Shown: positions 1-7,099, counted from the stretch's first letter. The stretch is DNA of 12,493 nt from Altererythrobacter sp. (GCA_023299945.1 JALZVZ010000238.1:1-12493), one strand, 5' to 3'. Notes: generated by a model not told the origin, from the sequence alone. Numbers and translations: made by a program.

Positions 1-66
1 ATACGCGCGCGCGTCACGCGCCTTACGCACGGGCCCGCGAATTAATACGCACTAGGGGAAATACCA
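1..66. promoter_or_regulatory. Upstream region of the fli operon with TACGC-type heptamers at 22-bp spacing
   Basis: This stretch precedes the first plausible start codon. TACGCGC lies at 2-8 and TACGCAC at 24-30 and 46-52, each exactly 22 bp after the previous one, about two helical turns. 22 is not a multiple of three, so a protein repeat does not explain it. Positions 1-14 are an alternating purine-pyrimidine tract, and 30-37 is the 8-bp palindrome CGGGCCCG. I find no convincing sigma70, sigma28 or sigma54 promoter. A regulator-binding role is inference. The tail of an upstream gene cannot be excluded: the frame starting at nt 2 stays open to a TAG at 53-55, though its predicted residues are arginine-rich and unrecognised. 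Confidence 0.3.
54..58 (+). promoter_or_regulatory. Shine-Dalgarno site AGGGG for the 26-codon leader ORF
   Basis: AGGGG lies 8 nt upstream of the ATG at 67. It is at least as strong as the ribosome site of the downstream activator gene (AGGAA at 132-136), and it is the main reason to take the small ORF seriously. Confidence 0.45.
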
Positions 67-147
67 ATGACTGCCTTTGCAAGTTTTTGGCCTGCTGGGG
101 TGCAATACCGCCCTGCGCACATCGTTAACGCAGGAAACCAAACATGA
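67..147 (+). CDS. Putative 26-residue leader peptide overlapping the activator start
   Basis: A 26-codon ORF begins MTAFASFWPAG and ends VNAGNQT. Its ATG has an AGGGG ribosome site 8 nt upstream, and an in-frame TAA at 43-45 bounds it on the 5' side. Its TGA (145-147) overlaps the activator ATG (144-146) as ATGA, the same arrangement used between most genes of this operon. That suggests translational coupling or a regulatory leader. The peptide has no membrane segment, no recognised motif and no obvious codon run typical of an attenuation leader. It could be a chance ORF: 26 codons is short, and only conservation or ribosome profiling would settle it. Confidence 0.35.
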   Translation: MTAFASFWPAGVQYRPAHIVNAGNQT

Positions 148-1490
148 AGCCGGTCATTCGAACATCCCCGCAAACAAACGTCTTTTCAGACCTGCTTGAT
201 GCAGCGCTACCCTTGCTGGGCTCCTCGTGGCAGTCATCGGCGTTGCATATTGTTTCGGCCAGCGACCGCGATGCGCTAAGCTCAGGCATACGAAAAGGCG
301 ATGGCCCGCGCCCCACTGCGAAAACGATTGAGCTGGAGCAAAGCGAGACCGGCGCGCTGGACATTATCAACCCGCGCCATATCCGCCTGCGTTTTCCTCG
401 CCGTGAACAAGCCAGCGCATTGGCAGCATTGCTGGCAAGCGCGGCTCAGAGCGACACGCCGATTGCCGGCGATAATCAAACCCTGGCGCTGTGCACGCTG
501 ACCGAGCGACTGGGCGCAAGCGATATTCCTGTATTGATCGGCGGGCCTTCGGGAACAGGCAAGGAAGTCTTCGCCCGTTTCCTTCACCGTACCAGCGCGC
601 GCAGCGAGGGCCCCTTTGTGGCGGTCAATTGCGCTGCCATGCCAGAGGCTATGCTGGAGGCCTTGCTGTTCGGTCACAAAAAGGGCGCGTTTACCGGCGC
701 CAGTGATGCAGGCGAGGGCCTGTTTCGCGCGGCGGACAAGGGCACATTGCTGCTGGATGAAATTGGCGAAATGCCGCTGGCCTTGCAGGCAAAGTTGCTG
801 CGCACCTTGCAAGAAGGCGAAGTTCTGCCCTTGGGCGCGACCAAGCCAATTGCCATTGATGTGCGCATTATCGCCTGCACCAATCGGGAGTTGGGCGAAG
901 AAGTGGCGCAGGGGCGTTTCCGCGAAGATTTGTTCTACCGCCTCAATGTTTTCCCAATGCTCCTGCCTGCTCTGCGCGAGCGGCCCGGCGATATTGCGCC
1001 GCTGGCCTTTGGCATGCTGCTGCGTCATGCCTGTAAAACGCATGGTCCCAGCTGGTTGTCAGAGGCGACTTTGGCGGGCCTTTCTGCGCATCCATGGCCG
1101 GGCAATGTCCGCGAATTGGAAAATGTGATCCGCCGCGCGATTTTGTTGTGCGGCGAGGCCAAGGTGATTGAGCCAGAGCATATTCTTTTCGATGCCAGCG
1201 TGCGCGCTGTTTCGTCTGATCCGGCAGTTGTGACACCGCCTGTCACGCACGCATTTCCCGAGGCTCTTCCAGATACAATGGTCCCTGCTGCTTCAAAAAA
1301 CGAAGACGCAGGCTCATTGTCTGATGTCGCATTTCGATCAGAGGCGCAGGCGATTATCGCTGCGCTGGATCACCACGGCGGACACCGCGCCAAAACCGCC
1401 AAGCATCTCGGCATATCTGAGCGAACCTTGCGTTACCGCATGGCCACTATGCGCGAGATCGGCATAATTTCAGCAGGAGCCGCATCATGA
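144..1490 (+). CDS. Sigma54-dependent activator of flagellar genes, FlbD/FleQ-like, without a receiver domain
   Basis: This 448-residue bacterial enhancer-binding protein uses ATP hydrolysis to remodel sigma54 RNA polymerase. The AAA+ core carries Walker A GGPSGTGK (133-140), the sigma54-contact loop GAFTGA (181-186, intact), Walker B LLLDEI (202-207), the arginine-finger region RFREDLFYRL (258-267) and WPGNVRELEN (318-327). A Fis-type helix-turn-helix lies at about 400-436, ending in SERTLRYRM. Residues 1-115 do not resemble a CheY-like receiver, so control by a histidine kinase is not apparent. ATG 144 is the only usable start, because the frame has a stop at 126-128; AGGAA at 132-136 is its ribosome site. 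It overlaps fliE by ATGA. By context it probably activates flagellar sigma54 promoters, including the one before fliK. FlbD is the nearest functional analogue; exact orthology is not claimed. Confidence 0.93.
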   Translation: MKPVIRTSPQTNVFSDLLDAALPLLGSSWQSSALHIVSASDRDALSSGIRKGDGPRPTAKTIELEQSETGALDIINPRHIRLRFPRREQASALAALLASAAQSDTPIAGDNQTLALCTLTERLGASDIPVLIGGPSGTGKEVFARFLHRTSARSEGPFVAVNCAAMPEAMLEALLFGHKKGAFTGASDAGEGLFRAADKGTLLLDEIGEMPLALQAKLLRTLQEGEVLPLGATKPIAIDVRIIACTNRELGEEVAQGRFREDLFYRLNVFPMLLPALRERPGDIAPLAFGMLLRHACKTHGPSWLSEATLAGLSAHPWPGNVRELENVIRRAILLCGEAKVIEPEHILFDASVRAVSSDPAVVTPPVTHAFPEALPDTMVPAASKNEDAGSLSDVAFRSEAQAIIAALDHHGGHRAKTAKHLGISERTLRYRMATMREIGIISAGAAS

Positions 1491-1891
1491 GCCCCATTTC
1501 CGCCAGTGCATCTGTTACACAGCCCAGGGGCCTTTCCGATATTATGGCATTACGCCAGCAAATCTTGGAACGCAGCGAAGTACTGCAACAATTTCGCACG
1601 CCTGCGAGCGATAAGGTTGCGCCGCTTGATCCCACTGGTCTTCGCCCGGCTGCGGCGGCCAATGGGCCATCGGGCAGTTTTGCAGATACGCTTTCCAATG
1701 CCATCGGCAATGTGAACGCGATCCAGAAACGCTCCGGCGATATGGCCGCTGCTTACGAGCGCGGCGAGGTGACCGACATCGCGCAAGTGATGATGGCGCG
1801 CCAAGAATCCGGCGTTGCCTTTGAGGCGACCATGCAAGTGCGCAACAAGCTCTTGTCAGCCTATCAAGAAATCATGCGGATGGGGGGCTAA
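1487..1891 (+). CDS. fliE: Flagellar hook-basal body complex protein FliE
   Basis: This 134-residue protein is the adaptor between the MS ring and the proximal rod, and is an early export substrate. The C-terminal two thirds are typical: GSFADTLSNAIGNVNAIQ at about 62-79, then a helical stretch with the family's RGEVTDIAQVMMARQESGVAFEA-type pattern (about 92-114), ending in RNKLLSAYQEIMRM. Residues 1-58 are more variable and make it longer than the roughly 104 residues of enteric FliE. The ATG overlaps the activator stop as ATGA, and AGGAG at 1475-1479 is a good ribosome site 7 nt upstream, supporting this start over the internal Met20. fliF follows after 4 nt. Confidence 0.95.
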   Translation: MSPISASASVTQPRGLSDIMALRQQILERSEVLQQFRTPASDKVAPLDPTGLRPAAAANGPSGSFADTLSNAIGNVNAIQKRSGDMAAAYERGEVTDIAQVMMARQESGVAFEATMQVRNKLLSAYQEIMRMGG

Positions 1892-1895
1892 GTAA

Positions 1896-3605
1896 TTGGC
1901 TGAGGGTACTCTTCCAGCGGCGCCATCCGGCGGCAGCGATAATGGCGGATCGGGTGTTCCATTGAATGCCGCAAACGCCGACTGGAGCACGCGTATGTCG
2001 GGCTTTGCCCAGCAACCTGCGGTGCGCCGTGCCTTGCCCGCTTTGGGCACTCTGGTGGCCATAATGATCGCAGGAACAGCGTATTTTGCGCTGGCTGAGG
2101 GGCCAAGCCGAGTGCTCTATTCTGACCTGAGTGACGGCGAACGCGCGCAAGTGGCAGAGGCACTCGACAGTGCAGGGATCGCCTATACAATCGAAGCATC
2201 AACGGGCCGCGTCAGCGTGGCTGAAGACGATGTCTATCGCGCACGGATGCAGGTCGCCAGCAATACTGGTTTGGCTGCGCCGCAATCGGCCACCGACATG
2301 CTCGATTCCATTCCGATGGGCGCAAGCCGGACGATGGAAGGCGAGCGTTTGCGGCTAGCGCGAGAGCGCGAGTTGATGATGACGATCCAGGAAATTGATG
2401 GCATCAATTCGGTGCGTGTTCATTTGGCTACCCCGGAACGATCCGTATTTGTCCGCAATAAAAGCCCCGCTACTGCCTCTGTTATGGTGCGATTGGCGCG
2501 CGGCGGCTCGCTGGGCAAGGATCAGGTGGATGCAATTGTGAACCTTGTTGCCGGCTCTGTGCCAGGCCTCACCTCTGATGCTGTGCGCGTGGTTGATCAA
2601 AATGGCCGCTTGCTATCCTCAACCAGCGAAAGCCCGCTGGATGGGCTGGTATTGCAATCAGAATTCGAAGCCAAATTGCGCGATCAAGTGGCGAAATTGC
2701 TCACGCCAATGCTGGGCGAAGGCAAGTTTTCAACCGAGGTGCAAGTCGCGCTTGAACAATCAGAAACCACCTCTGCTCGCGAAAGCTATGAGCCAGAAGG
2801 CGTGGTGCGATCCGAAACAGAAAGCAGCGCAACGCGGATGGCGGGCGATGGCAATGCTGCTGGCGGCGTGCCCGGCGTGCTGGCCAATACGCCCCCGCCG
2901 CCCGCTGAACTGGTCGAAGAGGCGCCCAATCCCGAAGGCGAGGCGGCTGGTGATGCAGCAGCGCCGCAGCCCACCGACACAGAAACCAGCGCGCGCCGAA
3001 ATTTCGAACTGGGCCGCGAAGTGGCTGTCACAACCGCGCCATCTGGCCGCTTGACCCGCATTTCTGTGGCCGTTGCCGTAGATGCCGAGGCCATGAAAGC
3101 GATTGCCCCTGCGGATGAGGCAAAACTGCAAGAATTGATCTCTGCTGCGGTTGGCGCGGACGAAGAGCGCGGCGATGTCGTCAATGTCATGGCCAGCGCT
3201 TTTGACCCTGTAGTCATCGAAGAGCCTGCCTTTTATGAGGCATGGTGGTTTGATCCTGCGCTGCGCTATGGCGGCGGATTTCTTGCGCTGATCTTGCTGT
3301 TGTTCTTTGGCGTGCGGCCTATGCTCAAACGTTTGAAGCAGGCCGGTGCCAAAGACGAAGATGATGCCGAAGGCAGCGAAGAGGACGAGGATGCGGACGA
3401 GGATGAGGATAGCCTGGCGTCATCTACAGCCGGCGCCCTTATGGCGCCCGGAATGGGGGCTGGCCAGACTGCGCCTGATGTAGCCGCCCAAGTTGAATTG
3501 GCGCGCCAATTGGCGATCTCTCAACCTGATCGCGCAGTCGCCGCTTTGCAACGCATGCTCGCTGCACCGCCGCAGCCGAGCGAAGAGGCGGGCGCTTCTG
3601 CATGA
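1896..3605 (+). CDS. fliF: Flagellar MS-ring protein FliF (TTG start)
   Basis: FliF (569 residues) forms the MS ring in the inner membrane, on which the motor and export gate assemble. Transmembrane helices lie at about 46-66 and 458-475. Between them are the periplasmic YscJ/FliF ring-building domains, including MEGERLRLARERELMMTIQEI (in 147-167) and SVRVHLATP (172-180), then a disordered Pro/Ala/Glu-rich loop (about 315-365). The cytoplasmic tail has a strongly acidic tract (486-506) and an amphipathic C-terminal segment (about 531-556, VELARQLAISQPDRAVAALQRML) matching the FliG-binding peptide. The TTG start sits 8 nt after a G-rich ribosome site (1882-1887) and leaves a 4-nt gap after fliE. 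The alternative ATG at 1995 (536 residues), with GGAG at 1984-1987, would leave a 103-nt gap in a tightly packed operon. Stop overlaps fliG as ATGA. Confidence 0.95.
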   Translation: MAEGTLPAAPSGGSDNGGSGVPLNAANADWSTRMSGFAQQPAVRRALPALGTLVAIMIAGTAYFALAEGPSRVLYSDLSDGERAQVAEALDSAGIAYTIEASTGRVSVAEDDVYRARMQVASNTGLAAPQSATDMLDSIPMGASRTMEGERLRLARERELMMTIQEIDGINSVRVHLATPERSVFVRNKSPATASVMVRLARGGSLGKDQVDAIVNLVAGSVPGLTSDAVRVVDQNGRLLSSTSESPLDGLVLQSEFEAKLRDQVAKLLTPMLGEGKFSTEVQVALEQSETTSARESYEPEGVVRSETESSATRMAGDGNAAGGVPGVLANTPPPPAELVEEAPNPEGEAAGDAAAPQPTDTETSARRNFELGREVAVTTAPSGRLTRISVAVAVDAEAMKAIAPADEAKLQELISAAVGADEERGDVVNVMASAFDPVVIEEPAFYEAWWFDPALRYGGGFLALILLLFFGVRPMLKRLKQAGAKDEDDAEGSEEDEDADEDEDSLASSTAGALMAPGMGAGQTAPDVAAQVELARQLAISQPDRAVAALQRMLAAPPQPSEEAGASA

Positions 3606-4606
3606 ACGCGTTTGCCAATCTTTCCGGCGCGCAGGCTGCTGCCGTCTTTGTGATGCTGCTGGAAGATGCGGAGGCTGCTCAATTGCTTGCGCATTTGGAG
3701 CCGGATGAGCTTGCCGAAGTGGGTGCGACCATGTGCGAGCTGGGCGATATTGAGCCTGCGCAAATTCAATCTGCCATTGGCGCTTTTGTCGCTGAGGCTG
3801 ACCGCGAAGTTATCCCTGCACGCGACCGCAATGCGCAAGTCCGCAATCTGTTTGGCCGCGCATTGGGCGATGTGAAAGCGGAAAGCATGATGCAACGCAT
3901 CGGCACAGATCAGCGCCCGCGCTCGCTCGAAATTGCCCGTTGGCTTGTGCCCCAGGTCACCGCCCGGCTAATCGGTAAAGAGCATCCGCAAGTTATCTCT
4001 GTCTTGCTTTTGATGCTGGAGCCTGAAAATGCCGCTGCCATTCTGGCGCTGCTGAGCGAAGAAATGCAGCCCTTGGTCGTCGAACGCATTGCACGGCTTG
4101 GCCCGGTGACCTCCGATGCAGTGGAGATGCTTGACCGTCTGCTGACGGCCCAGATCACGACGCAATTTGGCACATCGGCGCTGGAAATGGGCGGACCGCG
4201 AGAAGCGGCAAACCTCATCAATCTGGCTGCAGGCGACACCGCCAAGCGTGTCCTGCCAGCGATCGAGGAAAAGGATGCCGAACTTGCCGCCAATATCGAG
4301 GCGGAAATGTTCACCTTCGAAATGCTGTTCGATCTGGACAATCTTGGCATGGGACGTTTGCTGCGCGATGTCGAAAGCGAAGCATTGGTCGATGCATTGA
4401 AGGGCCTGCCCGAAGATCAGCGCGAGCCATTCTTGGGCGCTATGTCGAGCCGAGCAGCCGATGGTGTGCGGGATGAGATTGAAATGCGCGGCCGCTTGAA
4501 ACGCGAAGATGTCGAAAAGGCGCAAAAATCCATCGTCGAAATCGCGCGCAGCCTTGCCGATCAAGGCGAGATTGCGATGGGCGCAGGAGATGGCGATTTT
4601 GTCTGA
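3602..4606 (+). CDS. fliG: Flagellar motor switch protein FliG
   Basis: FliG (334 residues) connects the MS ring to FliM and interacts with the stator to generate torque. The N-terminal domain (about 5-100) would bind the FliF tail. The middle domain carries the EHPQ motif (127-130), which contacts FliM. The C-terminal domain has the MFXF motif as MFTF (236-239) and the charged torque helix. Aligned by eye with E. coli FliG, K264, R281, D288, D289 and R297 correspond to K267, R284, D291, E292 and K300, so charge is kept at every position with two conservative swaps. Length matches the family. ATG 3602 overlaps the fliF stop by 4 nt. Confidence 0.97.
   Translation: MNAFANLSGAQAAAVFVMLLEDAEAAQLLAHLEPDELAEVGATMCELGDIEPAQIQSAIGAFVAEADREVIPARDRNAQVRNLFGRALGDVKAESMMQRIGTDQRPRSLEIARWLVPQVTARLIGKEHPQVISVLLLMLEPENAAAILALLSEEMQPLVVERIARLGPVTSDAVEMLDRLLTAQITTQFGTSALEMGGPREAANLINLAAGDTAKRVLPAIEEKDAELAANIEAEMFTFEMLFDLDNLGMGRLLRDVESEALVDALKGLPEDQREPFLGAMSSRAADGVRDEIEMRGRLKREDVEKAQKSIVEIARSLADQGEIAMGAGDGDFV
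4585..4589 (+). promoter_or_regulatory. Shine-Dalgarno site that favours a TTG start for fliH
   Basis: AGGAG lies inside the end of fliG. It directly abuts the ATG at 4590, too close for initiation, but is 9 nt from the TTG at 4599. The in-frame ATG at 4617 has no ribosome site near it. This favours TTG 4599 as the fliH start. Confidence 0.5.
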
Positions 4607-5222
4607 TTTTGTAACAATGCCCGCTGCGCGTCCAGTAAGTGGAAATTGGTTTGACAGCCTGTCCGCCAGCACTGGTTTCGTCGAAGGGCTGGCAACTTGC
4701 GATCATGCGTTTGGCATATCGGCTGGTCCGCGAACCGACCCGGCTGTGGCTGAGGCATTCCGTCTGGGCGAGACAGCAGGGCGCGAGGCTGCCGAAACGC
4801 AGGCGGCGATTAAGGACCGTGCGATGCGCGAATTGCGGCTGCGGTTCGGCACGCTCGACAGCGCTGCGCTGGAATTGATGGAAGCTGCACTGAGTGAAAC
4901 GGTCTTGTCGCTTTGCGATCAAGTGCTGGCCGATCATGCTAGCGACCCCGATTTATTGGCTCAGCGTTGCCGCGATGCAGCCAAACGGCTCGGTGAGGCG
5001 GCCAAAAATTGTGCGCTGCATTTGCATCCCGATGATGCGGCGATGCTGGCGCATGACATGGTGCAGCAATGGCGGATTGTGCCCGATGAAACGCTAGAGC
5101 GCGGCTCGGTTCTGTTCGAAGGACCAGATGGCGCGATCAGCGATGGTCCGCGCGAATGGCGCTATGCCATTGCACAGGCAATCGGATTGAAAACTGCGCC
5201 TGATGGCATGTCGGCCGCGTAA
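4599..5222 (+). CDS. fliH: Flagellar assembly protein FliH (export ATPase regulator)
   Basis: FliH dimers bind FliI, restrain its ATPase activity and dock it to the C-ring. The chosen TTG start gives 207 residues beginning MSDFVTMPAARP. A short N-terminal segment contains a tryptophan (NWFDS, 16-20); aromatic N-termini are used by known FliH proteins to reach FliN and FlhA. A charged helical region follows with a GxxxG element (G57-G61) and then a conserved C-terminal domain (about 85-197) with LHPDDAAML and EWRYAIAQAIG. FliH is poorly conserved, so position between fliG and fliI carries much of the call. The TTG overlaps fliG by 8 nt, and the stop overlaps the fliI start as TAATG. The frame is open further upstream to ATG 4509, but that would intrude about 100 nt into fliG without need. 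ATG 4590 would give 210 residues. Confidence 0.85.
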   Translation: MSDFVTMPAARPVSGNWFDSLSASTGFVEGLATCDHAFGISAGPRTDPAVAEAFRLGETAGREAAETQAAIKDRAMRELRLRFGTLDSAALELMEAALSETVLSLCDQVLADHASDPDLLAQRCRDAAKRLGEAAKNCALHLHPDDAAMLAHDMVQQWRIVPDETLERGSVLFEGPDGAISDGPREWRYAIAQAIGLKTAPDGMSAA

Positions 5223-6562
5223 TGCTTGCCGAGATGGAATTGGAGCTTGCCCGCATGCGCAGTGCGCGGGTCGCTGCTGGGCCCGTTCAGCGCGGCTGCG
5301 TTGTTGGCTGCGATGGCGGCTTGGTCGAAGTATCCGGCCTGCCTGTACCGATCGGCACGCTCTGCCGGATTGAGGCAGATTCAGGCGGTGAAGGTGCGCT
5401 GGCCGAGGTCATCGGATTTCGCAGCGGGCATTCGCTGATGCTGCTGCTGGGCGATACAATGGCTCTGCGACCTGGCGTCAGCGTTCGGGCAGAGGGTGAT
5501 CCTGGCATGGTCCGCGTTGGCCCCGCTTTACTCGGTCGAGCGGTCGATGGAACCGGCCAAGCCATGGATGGCGGCCCTCCGCCAGATTTGCGCGAGACAT
5601 GGCCGCTGGGTGGAAGGCGCGAACATGCGCTGGAGCGCAGCAGCGTGATCGAACCGTTTGATTGCGGCGTGCGCGCGATCAATGCGCTGACTACGATGGG
5701 TGTGGGGCAAAGGGTTGGCATTATGGCCGGATCTGGCGTGGGCAAATCGGTGCTGATTGATATGATTGCAGGTTTTGCGCAGGCCGATATCACCATCGTT
5801 GGCCTGATCGGTGAACGCGCGCGCGAAGTGTCTGATTTCGTCTCTCGCCATATGACCGGGCCGCAATTGGGCCGCACGATTATGGTCGCGGTGCCTGCCG
5901 ATCATGCGCCCAGCCTGCGCATGCGGGGCGCGCAATATGCCTGCGCTCTGGCAGAATATTTCCGCGCCCAAGGCAAGCGCGTTGTCCTCATCCTCGATAG
6001 CCTCACTCGCGTAGCCCATGCAGCACGCGAGATTGGCCTATTGCTGGGCGAGCCAGGGGCCGCACGCGGCTATCCACCATCTGCGCTTGCTGCGATTACG
6101 CGGCTGGTTGAACGGGCTGGCAATTCGCAGGCCAGCGGCGGTGCGGTAACGGGTGTCTATACTGTTCTGGCTGACGGGGATGATCAAAATGATCCGGTTG
6201 TCGATACGGCGCGGGCTATATTGGACGGGCATATCGTCCTGTCGCGCGAATTGGCGCAGCGCGGCCATTTTCCCGCGATTGATGTGCCGCAATCACTCAG
6301 CCGTGTGATGGATTATGTGGTGGAGCCGCAGCACAGGCTTGCCGCGCGTGAATTGCGCAGCCTTGTGACCATTGCAGAGACCAACCGTGATCTGGTGATG
6401 TTGGGCGCATATCGTGCAGGCGCGGATCCGCAGCTTGACCGGGCTTTATCGATGAAAAATGCGCTGGATGGCTTCTTGCAGCAAGAGCAGGATGAGTGCA
6501 GCAATCTGCCCGATAGCATCAGCCGCCTTGCCCAAGTCATGCATGCTGAGCATCAGCCGTGA
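5222..6562 (+). CDS. fliI: Flagellar type III export ATPase FliI
   Basis: FliI (446 residues) is the F1-beta-like ATPase that energises entry of substrates into the flagellar export gate. Visible motifs are Walker A AGSGVGKS (169-176), the GER motif containing the likely catalytic glutamate (197-199), Walker B VVLILD (254-259) followed by SLTRVA, and the RGYPPSALAAITRLVERAG block (282-300). The N-terminal beta barrel (about 20-95) and the GRAVDGTGQAMDG block (105-117) are also typical. Length is normal for the family. The ATG shares one base with the fliH stop (TAATG), indicating coupled translation. The stop overlaps the fliJ GTG start by 4 nt. The Rho-like and F1 families share the fold, but the neighbours settle the assignment. 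Confidence 0.97.
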   Translation: MLAEMELELARMRSARVAAGPVQRGCVVGCDGGLVEVSGLPVPIGTLCRIEADSGGEGALAEVIGFRSGHSLMLLLGDTMALRPGVSVRAEGDPGMVRVGPALLGRAVDGTGQAMDGGPPPDLRETWPLGGRREHALERSSVIEPFDCGVRAINALTTMGVGQRVGIMAGSGVGKSVLIDMIAGFAQADITIVGLIGERAREVSDFVSRHMTGPQLGRTIMVAVPADHAPSLRMRGAQYACALAEYFRAQGKRVVLILDSLTRVAHAAREIGLLLGEPGAARGYPPSALAAITRLVERAGNSQASGGAVTGVYTVLADGDDQNDPVVDTARAILDGHIVLSRELAQRGHFPAIDVPQSLSRVMDYVVEPQHRLAARELRSLVTIAETNRDLVMLGAYRAGADPQLDRALSMKNALDGFLQQEQDECSNLPDSISRLAQVMHAEHQP

Positions 6563-7002
6563 ACCCTGATCAGCGGCGGGTAAAGACGCTGCGCCGCGTC
6601 CGCCGATTGCGCGAAATAGAAGCGATGAGCGTCCAGCGCGATCTGGCAGATGCGCGCGGGCAAGAGCAGCGCATGCACGAACTTTACCTCAAAACGCAGG
6701 TAATGGCGCGTGATTATTCATTGCGCGACCAAGTCACTACGCCTGCTGAATTGGCGCAGTCGATGGGGCTAGCGAACTCCTTGATGACTTTAGGCGCGCA
6801 GGCCCGTTCCAACGCCCAAGACGCCGCCCAGCAGGGACACACAGCCGCACGGGAATTGAACCGGCTTGAGCATCAGCAAACCCGCCTTGGCGAACGGATT
6901 AGTGAAATTGAACGCGCCGCTCAAGATGAAGCCGAAAAGCGGGAAAGCAGCGCGGCGGTTGGAAGGGCAGCCAGCAAATTGGCACGACCTTTGCAGAGTT
7001 AA
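6559..7002 (+). CDS. fliJ: Flagellar export protein FliJ (GTG start)
   Basis: This 147-residue, highly charged, mostly helical protein matches FliJ, the coiled-coil stalk that inserts into the FliI hexamer and contacts the export gate. Sequence identity in this family is low, so the evidence is two long Arg/Glu/Gln-rich helices (about 5-55 and 80-135), the family-like opening KTLRRVRRLREIEAMSVQRDLADA (in 9-32), the length and the position after fliI. The GTG start overlaps the fliI stop as GTGA. The last seven codons contain a consensus sigma54 promoter (6979-6995), so this stretch serves both as protein code and as promoter. Confidence 0.88.
   Translation: MNPDQRRVKTLRRVRRLREIEAMSVQRDLADARGQEQRMHELYLKTQVMARDYSLRDQVTTPAELAQSMGLANSLMTLGAQARSNAQDAAQQGHTAARELNRLEHQQTRLGERISEIERAAQDEAEKRESSAAVGRAASKLARPLQS
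6979..6995 (+). promoter_or_regulatory. Sigma54 (-24/-12) promoter for fliK and downstream genes
   Basis: The sequence TTGGCACGACCTTTGCA matches the sigma54 consensus TGGCAC-N5-TTGCW at every defined position. The invariant GG (6981-6982) and GC (6993-6994) have the required 10-bp spacing. It sits in the last codons of fliJ and points toward fliK. The expected transcription start is about 7006, giving a leader of roughly 94 nt before ATG 7100. It immediately precedes the largest gap in the cluster, and the window encodes a GAFTGA-containing activator at its head. Scanning by eye, I found no equally good match elsewhere on the + strand. Binding sites for the activator were not identified. Confidence 0.85.
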
Positions 7003-7099
7003 TTGGAACTTAGCCGGATAGAGCCTCCGCTTAGAAATTACTTCTTCGCGCCTCGTCTCCTTCCAATCGGGCCCTTTAGGCAAATTAGGACAATCAGCG
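7003..7099 (+). promoter_or_regulatory. Leader region between fliJ and fliK
   Basis: This 97-bp gap is the longest non-coding stretch inside the operon. It would form most of the 5' untranslated region of the transcript from the sigma54 promoter. It has no ATG-initiated small ORF and no clear hairpin or terminator. It has a pyrimidine-rich run at about 7041-7065. The fliK ribosome site AGGA is at 7087-7090, 9 nt before the start codon. Confidence 0.5.

Noticed and set aside
42..56. CtrA-type TTAA-N7-TTAA site
   Set aside because: The first half is TTAA but the second half is TAGG, with only one matching base.
88..104. Sigma54-like sequence TGGCCT...GGTGCA before the activator
   Set aside because: The GG and GC elements are separated by 11 bp instead of the required 10, and the flanking consensus bases fit poorly.
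282..1043. Long open frame on the minus strand opposite the activator gene (253 codons)
   Set aside because: It mirrors the conserved AAA+ coding region, has no recognisable domain or ribosome site, and is explained by the codon bias of a GC-rich gene.
1459..1475. Sigma54-like GG-N10-GC element before fliE
   Set aside because: Spacing is right but most consensus bases are wrong, and transcription would start at the fliE start codon with no ribosome site retained.
4509..4598. Upstream ATG 4509 as the fliH start
   Set aside because: It would overlap fliG by about 100 nt; the added residues are Arg/Lys-rich and look like a shadow of fliG, and a better ribosome site serves the TTG at 4599.
3968..4672. 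Minus-strand open frame opposite fliG (234 codons)
   Set aside because: No domain, composition rich in Gln, His and Cys as expected of a frame shadow, and it lies fully over the well-conserved fliG and the fliG-fliH junction.
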